DNA of 64,000 nucleotides from Candidatus Sericytochromatia bacterium. GTDB lineage: Bacteria > Cyanobacteriota > Sericytochromatia > UBA7694. Shown in pieces: positions 59,201 through 64,000 of this stretch (the first letter of the stretch is position 1; every line of letters starts with the position of its first letter). The notes under the pieces were generated by a model. That model made no database searches. It had not been told where the DNA came from and saw only the letters and a list, made by a program, of their open reading frames with translations. The position numbers were made by a program, and so were the translations under genes. The DNA is taken from assembly GCA_018780035.1 (NCBI GenBank), contig JADMKE010000017.1, positions 1 through 64,000 of the forward strand, written 5' to 3'.

Positions 59201-62047
59201 TTTGGCAATGGGTGGCAAAAGTGACTGTAGGGTTTGGGTCCGTTCAGAGAGCTGAGCCAAAACCAAAAGGCTTTCACGGGTTAAAACCTTTTGCTCATTG
59301 GGCAGATTTAAGCCCGCCAATAATTGCTCAGCCCAGGCCTGGGCACTGAGTTCGGGCCCTGGTAACTGGGTCACAGCGGCTGTGGTGGTGGGCTGTAAAA
59401 CCCGCTGCAGACTGGGATTATTGACGGACAAAGGTGATGAGGTTGCCAGAGCAGCCCCTGATTTGAGAGGAGACTCACCCGGCAGTTTCCAGTGTAAATC
59501 GGCCATGACCCTGGGCAATAAATAAGACTGCCCCCCTTTGTCGAGCTGTTGGCTGATCACGTGCAATAGCTGTTGTTGGCTCTCTGAACTCAAAACTTGG
59601 CCGGGAGCCTGTTTGAGTTGGCTCAAGCCCTGTTTGAGCAGCGGAGCCAAATGTTCCATGCGCTGCAGAATGGTGTGGGCCTGTGGGCCGCTCAGACGGC
59701 TTTGCAAACGGGACAATAGCGCCTCTTCGATGCCCGTCTGGGCCCCAAGATTTTCGAGCAATTGCAAGGCCTGGCGCGAGAGTGGCATTTTTTCGAGCAA
59801 GCGCTGCGTGCTTTCGGGCAATTTTTCTAAAAACTCGGGCGCCATCGGTGGGGTCGCCAATGGAGTTGCAGACTTTTTCGCCGAAGGCAATTCGGGCAAT
59901 TGCCAATCTTCGGCAGACATGGTTTCGGCCACCAAAGTCGTGGGCCGGGTCCATTCCAAATTTTTAATGGCATTGGTTAAAATGCCCGGTTCGGCACCCA
60001 CCTGCAGAGACTGAGCATAAGCCTTGATCAGATTTTGGCGACTGTCTAATTTAAGGGTGCGGTTTTCGGGCACGTCCAATTGGGCCAGGGCCGCTTCGAG
60101 CCCTGGTTTGAGTTGGGCCAATTGTTGGAGTGTCGCGGCAGGATTTTGACGCAAAGCTTGCTGCAGACGGGGCAAAAGACTGCTCAGGGTTTCCGTACGT
60201 TCGCCCAGGGTTTGCAGGAGCAGAATCGCCTCTCGCGAAGGCAGCTCAGCATTTTCGAGATGCAAACGCAGGGGAGCCATTGTGCCCGAGAGCAGGGCTT
60301 TCCACTGCCGGTCTTGTTGGGGTGAAAGCCGCATTGTGGCAGTATAACCCTCTCCCGTACGCAGGCGTTCAGCCAATTTTTCAGGCAAGGGAATTTCCAA
60401 TTTTTCAAGCAGTTCGGGCAGGGGCATTTGGCGTTCTTCGGCGCTGAGTGTGCTCAATTTTTGCTCAAGGGCCTGCAGGGCTTCGGGCGAGAGGGGCTGG
60501 CTCAGTGCCAATTGCATCGCCATGGACTGGGCCCGCAGGGGATTGCCCTGGGCACTTTGCAATAATTGCAGGGCCATAACCTTGCTGGCAGGCAGACCGT
60601 AATTTTTGAGCAGGGCCGTCATTTCTTCTTGCAGTGGATGAATATCCGGCGCATCTTCGTAGGCCTTGGCGATTTCATCGGGACTCAAGATCGTGATCTG
60701 ATCACGATCTACGGCTTGATACAAAGGTGCTTTACTGCGATCAGGGCCCGTTGGCAGCGGCGCATTCTGGGCAGGCAGACCGGTCGCCAATTTGCCTTTG
60801 CCGCCTTTAAAATTGGGCACTGCATGGGTCTGCATCAGAATCAGATCGTTTTCCTCAACGGGGGCGGGGGCATTCTGAGGCTGCGTTTGCTGCTGCTGGG
60901 ACTTGAGCTGCTGGACCCGCGCGCCCAGAATAAAGCGCAATAATTTGCTGATAATCGACTGGCGCGGGAATTTTTCGTAGGTCCGCAACGCCTCTACGAC
61001 GGTTTTCATCAGATCGCGTTCGGCGCTGAGGCCCGCGGTGGTGACCAACACGGCTGCTTTGAGAAAATGGTGGCTAGAGTCACGCAGTTTTTGTGAGGCC
61101 AATAAAAGGGATTGAACCGTGCCCTGGTGCATCGGCAATTTGTGTTCAAAGAGCAAACGCTGGATATCGGCCTCTTCAAGGGGGACATAGCGATTGGGAT
61201 CTTCGCCAATGTCTTTGGCATGGGCCATCGAATGCTGGACCTGTTTGAGATCGGGGCGGAAGAGGTGAGCATCGCTTTTGGTCTGAAACTCGGATCCCTG
61301 TGGTTTTAAAATCGGGTTGAGTTCGCCAGGGATGCCCTTTTGGGCGTTGGTATGGGCCCCCCCCAATTTCATGCGGAGTTTGTTCACGGCATTGTCGAGC
61401 AGATTGCGATTGGTCTGAGCGGGTTCTTCGGCCCCTTGGGAATTGGGTTTGGCGGCATTGTCTTCGGCCCGGCTCGAGATCAATTTGCTGACCTCTGGGC
61501 GCAGTTTGGCACGGGCCGAAGAAAGACTCAAGCCTTTGGTTTCAGCCTCTTTTTTGCCCGCATCAAGCAGATCTTTGCTCTTTTCAAAGAGGTGGTTCTC
61601 GCCCTTGTGTTTGAGCATTTTTTCAACGTGTTTTTGGCTGATGTCTTGCAAGCGCGAGGTATAGGTCTTGTTAAAGCCCTGTTCCTCTTCCACCATTTTA
61701 TCGGCAACTTCGGCCTGTTCTTCGCGGATTTCGTTGACATTGCGCAGGTATTCTTCTGAAGCCTGGCGCGCCCGTTCTCGCATTAAATTGCTACGCCGGT
61801 CAACGTATTCGCTGTAATTCTCTTCTTCCTGGCGTTTGCGCAGGGTTTCGAGCATATTGGTCATGCCCTGATTTTCTTGGGCCTGGGGCTGGGAAGAAGA
61901 GGATCCCGTTTGCTGTTGCTGGGGAGAAGACCCCCGTTTTTCCTCTTCATCGGTGATCGTGGTTTCGCGGTTAAAACGGCGATCTGCCGCCATTTGCTGA
62001 ATTTTTACGTCAAAGGGATTGGCGCTGATCTTATTGATCTCACCCAT
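56219..62047 (-). CDS. Giant FliK-like protein: flagellar hook/type III needle-length-control type (1942 residues)
   Basis: Gln/Leu-rich, almost wholly helical, no signal peptide. The N-terminus is charged and disordered (Q-rich). Repeated helical modules follow: three copies of about 150-170 residues (starting near 600, 752 and 921; ELPSREAILLLQTLGERTE, MPLSRQALQLLENLGAQTG, VLTRESLLVLAQLSERTQ), and two long copies near 1167 and 1492 (GGSRDRLDALALLSKGNLPL and EGSRDRLDSIGILLRNQMPL). These resemble the G-L-P repeats of Firmicutes FliK. The C-terminus (about 1850-1910) fits the Flg_hook domain: LIQLNIRTHTLGTLVFSLNM, ELRIRLGVEKRPIQEWLQPY. A length ruler or T3S switch is inferred; no flagellar or injectisome gene is in the window. 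GGAGG stands 7 nt before the ATG. Confidence 0.62.
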   Translation of the reverse strand: MGEINKISANPFDVKIQQMAADRRFNRETTITDEEEKRGSSPQQQQTGSSSSQPQAQENQGMTNMLETLRKRQEEENYSEYVDRRSNLMRERARQASEEYLRNVNEIREEQAEVADKMVEEEQGFNKTYTSRLQDISQKHVEKMLKHKGENHLFEKSKDLLDAGKKEAETKGLSLSSARAKLRPEVSKLISSRAEDNAAKPNSQGAEEPAQTNRNLLDNAVNKLRMKLGGAHTNAQKGIPGELNPILKPQGSEFQTKSDAHLFRPDLKQVQHSMAHAKDIGEDPNRYVPLEEADIQRLLFEHKLPMHQGTVQSLLLASQKLRDSSHHFLKAAVLVTTAGLSAERDLMKTVVEALRTYEKFPRQSIISKLLRFILGARVQQLKSQQQQTQPQNAPAPVEENDLILMQTHAVPNFKGGKGKLATGLPAQNAPLPTGPDRSKAPLYQAVDRDQITILSPDEIAKAYEDAPDIHPLQEEMTALLKNYGLPASKVMALQLLQSAQGNPLRAQSMAMQLALSQPLSPEALQALEQKLSTLSAEERQMPLPELLEKLEIPLPEKLAERLRTGEGYTATMRLSPQQDRQWKALLSGTMAPLRLHLENAELPSREAILLLQTLGERTETLSSLLPRLQQALRQNPAATLQQLAQLKPGLEAALAQLDVPENRTLKLDSRQNLIKAYAQSLQVGAEPGILTNAIKNLEWTRPTTLVAETMSAEDWQLPELPSAKKSATPLATPPMAPEFLEKLPESTQRLLEKMPLSRQALQLLENLGAQTGIEEALLSRLQSRLSGPQAHTILQRMEHLAPLLKQGLSQLKQAPGQVLSSESQQQLLHVISQQLDKGGQSYLLPRVMADLHWKLPGESPLKSGAALATSSPLSVNNPSLQRVLQPTTTAAVTQLPGPELSAQAWAEQLLAGLNLPNEQKVLTRESLLVLAQLSERTQTLQSLLPPIAKLLVAQPQLTANNLQAIYPAIRFALERYLAAGAQTLPKANQEALVDLVTQRLQLQSNQVSTQDQNTQINQIWSRFYPADMPAPLKQILTSADARQGFVDLHQLCQDFEMGGYWQQSAQKLWAQPPSELGARLAQLPQLLQPALGHLSAYPQQQWMLSSPLQNRLTQAIQQFLSQGQPEALQAALVRLMTENPHLRDPQPLVQERLRLWGLNADPSRAQHLWQMAGGSRDRLDALALLSKGNLPLIQSNIALVLSYIRALPPQSRFQSASQILAFLSPKLITLINQQMQSGQLSPSSAQAAEESESELHFLSQFLSQPLSGEGHQAKLRQSLAGQNNPFAGLFALEAELGQLLPLLGKVQSGPVQVLTQWLQNLQTQLRQWQDLLNTLRHSHPISLVDFAPLRQLAASLQAGFLQLEEGLKGELALLPRTGEVFARLPAQLRQILAELTQSQALPRDLSFLTRQMGHKLAGLAPELAHFFQNLEGAEQAMQLPAKMMAFGGVPAQAEELSEASLQSLSQIQDLPEDLPRLQNYLRALGIPLHDPADLRQILALAEGSRDRLDSIGILLRNQMPLIPAHIQILAEYIRLLPPQERFKSISQILLFLSDALLAKMKEQLQQTGKQASLNQLLKPQGWQLEAEAEATASQLLAEFPSEVSEETFEGLRYLLQSNLPKTPSQLEKVQQLLHSDLNPRALLQPVQEPLAHLLGLLQASLPASLRYTQLAQAFLLLVQNHLQQWQQLLSPAQQAQLGPWLIGLSEQLQTEETRFKSELDRAEAELAEAGGEVPKLGESWLARVLRQLKGMARQIAEKQPELREETQQILRRFMQQAQHLEEQLSSLQLFMQTDPGPGVQSEGQKGAATAPSAQMLIPAFIQSLGYPVEISIRPQTDEEGGQGQNGPKGTLIQLNIRTHTLGTLVFSLNMRGKELRIRLGVEKRPIQEWLQPYLDALQQKLGEFPFEVQSIQSYVVPSAHAGHNLIARQMRTRYRRSSIDAL

Positions 62048-62075
62048 GTCGCATCCTCCAGGGTTTGCGCTTCAC

Positions 62076-63425
62076 TCAGCCCGACCGTTTGGTGCCACTG
62101 GTCGAATCCAAATCTGAGGGCTGAGAAGATTGAGGCAGATCAATATGCCGATAGGGCACCGGGTGAGGATGCCGGGCATAGTGAATCTCAAAAACCTCCA
62201 GCAAATGCTGCACCAATTGAACAGGGGCGTTGTGATTGGGCATGAGCGTGCGCAAAGTCAGGCCTATTTCACGCCGGTGCAGGGGATCCATCAGCAATTG
62301 AAAGGATTTTTGGGCGATATCCAAGGCATCAACCTGCCCAACAATTTCGGGCACCAACATGCGCTCGGCCTTCTGATTGGGAATCGAGACAAAGCGCAGC
62401 CGTTTGAGCAGGGCGCGAATCAAACTCTTTTTCAGCACCGGCCCCAGTACCGGTATCCGGGTCAGCAGGCCACCGAGACCATCCAAAGGCAAGACCTCGG
62501 GTTTGTTTAATGGCAAGACCACCACCATCGGAATGCCCAACACCGCCAATTCTGCAGTATTGGTTCCTGGCAGGGTTATGCTCAGGTCGGAAACCTGCAG
62601 GGCGTTATAATGCCAAGTGGGAGGCACGACCTGAACTTTATTGCCCTGGGGCGTCACAATCGAAGTGCTGTTGCGGTCGTGGACGATTTTTCCGGCTACC
62701 CCGCCCAAAACGTCGATGTATTTGGGATCCTGCACCGCTTCGCGCAATTGGGAGAGCGGTGTAAACGGCGATTGGGGCAAAATAAACTGGGCTTCGGGCA
62801 AAAGTTGGCTTAACTCGTCGGCAATTTTGAGCATAAACGAGGTGGAGTAAAGCACCTTGAGCGGTTTGCTGCCAGGCAAAAGCGAAATCACAGGCAGGCC
62901 GTGGCTGAGATTGAGTTTGCTGCGGGCCTCTCGCGAAGACAAGCTGGGGTGGACCGCATTGACCATCAAATCGCCAATGGTGTGTAATTTGTGGGCGGGG
63001 ACCCGGCGTTTGCGGTGCTGTTCGTAAAGACCTTCGTCCCGCAGCAAAAAACGGCTGACTTGGCGTTTCCACTGGGCCAATTTTTCGGTATAGACCACCA
63101 CCGGAAAGCGGGTTCGCCAGCCGAGACTGACAGAGAAAAGCTGATCGCCCCCCAAATGTAAGACAATGCCCTCCCGTGCCAAGACCACATGTGGGGGCAA
63201 TTTGCCTGTGAGCAAATAATGCATGGTCTCTTTGGGCAACATCACGGTGGCACCCAACATACGGCTACTGACTTGGGCTTCATAGCCACTGCTGTGGGGG
63301 CAAGGCACCAAAGCAATAATGATCCGGGCCTGCGGGATCGCATTGCGCAAAACTTCCACCACGGGTTGTACCCAGGCGGCAATTTCTCCGGGACCATTGG
63401 TGGTGATCAGAATGTTCAGGTCCAA
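62076..63425 (-). CDS. Lipid-A-disaccharide-synthase-like (LpxB-like) glycosyltransferase
   Basis: 449 residues from TTG 63425, preferred because AGGA lies 7 nt upstream and NILITTNGPGEIAAW is the family start; the frame is open 14 codons further. GT-B fold with ITTNGPGEIAAWVQPVVEVL, ISLLPGSKPLKVLYS (LpxB uses LLPGSR), PPTWHYNALQVSDLSITLPG and TAELAVLGIPMVVVLP. LpxB joins two acyl-glucosamine units into lipid A, but this LpxB-related form is also found in Cyanobacteria, where its substrate is unclear. No other lpx genes are near. It starts 88 nt after the minus-strand gene at the edge and precedes the giant protein by 28 nt. Confidence 0.78.
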   Translation of the reverse strand: MDLNILITTNGPGEIAAWVQPVVEVLRNAIPQARIIIALVPCPHSSGYEAQVSSRMLGATVMLPKETMHYLLTGKLPPHVVLAREGIVLHLGGDQLFSVSLGWRTRFPVVVYTEKLAQWKRQVSRFLLRDEGLYEQHRKRRVPAHKLHTIGDLMVNAVHPSLSSREARSKLNLSHGLPVISLLPGSKPLKVLYSTSFMLKIADELSQLLPEAQFILPQSPFTPLSQLREAVQDPKYIDVLGGVAGKIVHDRNSTSIVTPQGNKVQVVPPTWHYNALQVSDLSITLPGTNTAELAVLGIPMVVVLPLNKPEVLPLDGLGGLLTRIPVLGPVLKKSLIRALLKRLRFVSIPNQKAERMLVPEIVGQVDALDIAQKSFQLLMDPLHRREIGLTLRTLMPNHNAPVQLVQHLLEVFEIHYARHPHPVPYRHIDLPQSSQPSDLDSTSGTKRSG

Positions 63426-63513
63426 GTGTTTGTCCTCTGCCTGTAAAAAAGTTGCGCCGATGCCCAAGCATCTTTGTATTTATGGTAACAAATTCAGACC
63501 CGAGAAATATATC

Positions 63514-63999
63514 TTAAAGATGTAAATTTTTGATCCTGTCTGCAACATGAGAGGCATGGGCCGCTAGAATCGGCAAAACTTTCTTTGCAAGTGGATCTTT
63601 GTGCAATTCCAGGTCGATATAAAACCAACCCTCTCCCGCTGGCAGAGTCAAAGGCACAAGGGTTCCTGTGGGATTGGCCTTGGCCCGATCCAGTTGGGCC
63701 ATCACGGTTTCGATCCGGGCATTGAGATCTGCCTCTTGCTCGGCATCGCCACTGTAGAGCAAATAAGGGGTCTCCAGTTCAGGCAATTGCAAATAAAAGA
63801 GGACAAGCGGCGCATGGCTGATCAATAAGGCTGTTTCAACCATTCTTTGCAGAATTTCTGAGGGGGTTTCTAAGCGTTCCATTTCGAGCACGACCCTGTG
63901 AATAAAGGTCAAAACCTGCTCGAGAAAATAGGCATGACTGAGTTCTGAGTAAGTTTTTAAGGCTGTTTTGACCGCGGTATAGAGGCGCATTTTGGTCAT
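63514..63999 (-). CDS. GAF-like domain protein, probably truncated by the window edge
   Basis: 161 residues visible. A helical N-terminus (VKTALKTYSELSHAYFLEQV, LTFIHRVVLEMERLETPSEI) precedes a GAF-like core (MVETALLISHAPLVLFYLQL, AGEGWFYIDLELH). The ATG at 63997-63999 is the last possible codon in the window, so the gene may begin further on, possibly with additional domains such as a kinase or phosphatase. No ligand or catalytic residues can be assigned. Confidence 0.5.
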   Translation of the reverse strand: MTKMRLYTAVKTALKTYSELSHAYFLEQVLTFIHRVVLEMERLETPSEILQRMVETALLISHAPLVLFYLQLPELETPYLLYSGDAEQEADLNARIETVMAQLDRAKANPTGTLVPLTLPAGEGWFYIDLELHKDPLAKKVLPILAAHASHVADRIKNLHL

Positions 64000-64000
64000 T

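Noticed and set aside
1..64000. tRNA, rRNA, insertion sequences, prophage, CRISPR
   Set aside because: No cloverleaf-like or conserved rRNA segments, transposase, integrase or repeat-spacer pattern were noticed while reading both strands. A tRNAscan or IS search could still find something short.

Overview
The window is one gene-dense bacterial chromosome segment (about 57 protein genes, short gaps, no rRNA, tRNA, insertion sequence, prophage or CRISPR array seen). The taxonomic guess is inference. Two short RRM proteins with glycine-rich tails behind long leaders look like cyanobacterial Rbp proteins. An LpxB-like glycosyltransferase, a predicted outer-membrane barrel, many lipoprotein and secretion signals and a di-haem peroxidase indicate a diderm envelope. 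There are no photosynthesis genes. Together this suggests a non-photosynthetic relative of Cyanobacteria (Melainabacteria, Sericytochromatia or Blackallbacteria type), but a sequence search is needed to say so.

Layout. 0-9.5 kb: a GAF histidine kinase with a C-terminal receiver, a B12/radical-SAM enzyme, a frameshifted STAS gene, a TetR regulator and an SDR enzyme that appear to share an operator, an RRM protein, a secreted unknown, an esterase and a small membrane protein. 9.5-16 kb: an RluA-type pseudouridine synthase, a 441-residue unknown with a VOC protein, a secreted beta-propeller, HtpG and a second RRM protein. 16-22 kb: three exported or lipid-anchored unknowns, a cystathionine beta-synthase-type enzyme, an MntP-like Mn exporter, a di-haem peroxidase and a methyltransferase. 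22-28 kb: rplU-rpmA-rplS behind a structured leader, a TonB-like proline-rich membrane protein, a histone-H1-like protein with two winged-helix regions, a patatin and a chaperone-like acidic protein. 28-39.5 kb: a GHL10-type glycosidase, an orphan N6-adenine methyltransferase, a universal-stress protein paired with a Na,K-ATPase-like pump, and a TetR-controlled ABC exporter. 39.5-50 kb: a TPR protein with an 888-residue unknown, DHH phosphoesterase, aldo-keto reductase, zinc-ribbon membrane protein, a radical-SAM/methyltransferase fusion with DnaJ and TadA, and CorA. 50-56 kb: an FNR-like regulator with a consensus FNR box in front of a NorE/CoxIII-like gene, and a two-gene phosphorelay. 56-64 kb: a 1942-residue FliK-like protein, an LpxB-like enzyme and a truncated GAF-like protein.

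Points of most interest: (i) the FNR box, FNR-like regulator and NorE-like gene; (ii) the giant FliK-like putative length-control protein, with no flagellar or type III genes nearby; (iii) a recurring promoter form, TG-N-TAAAAT, and -10 hexamers placed exactly 6 nt before ATG without a Shine-Dalgarno, which suggests many leaderless mRNAs; (iv) a shared leader motif in front of both RRM genes; (v) self-consistent TetR operators; (vi) a P2C-type ATPase directly behind a tandem universal-stress protein. Start codons were re-chosen wherever a ribosome-binding site or family alignment argued for it. All family assignments come from reading motifs; no search was run.
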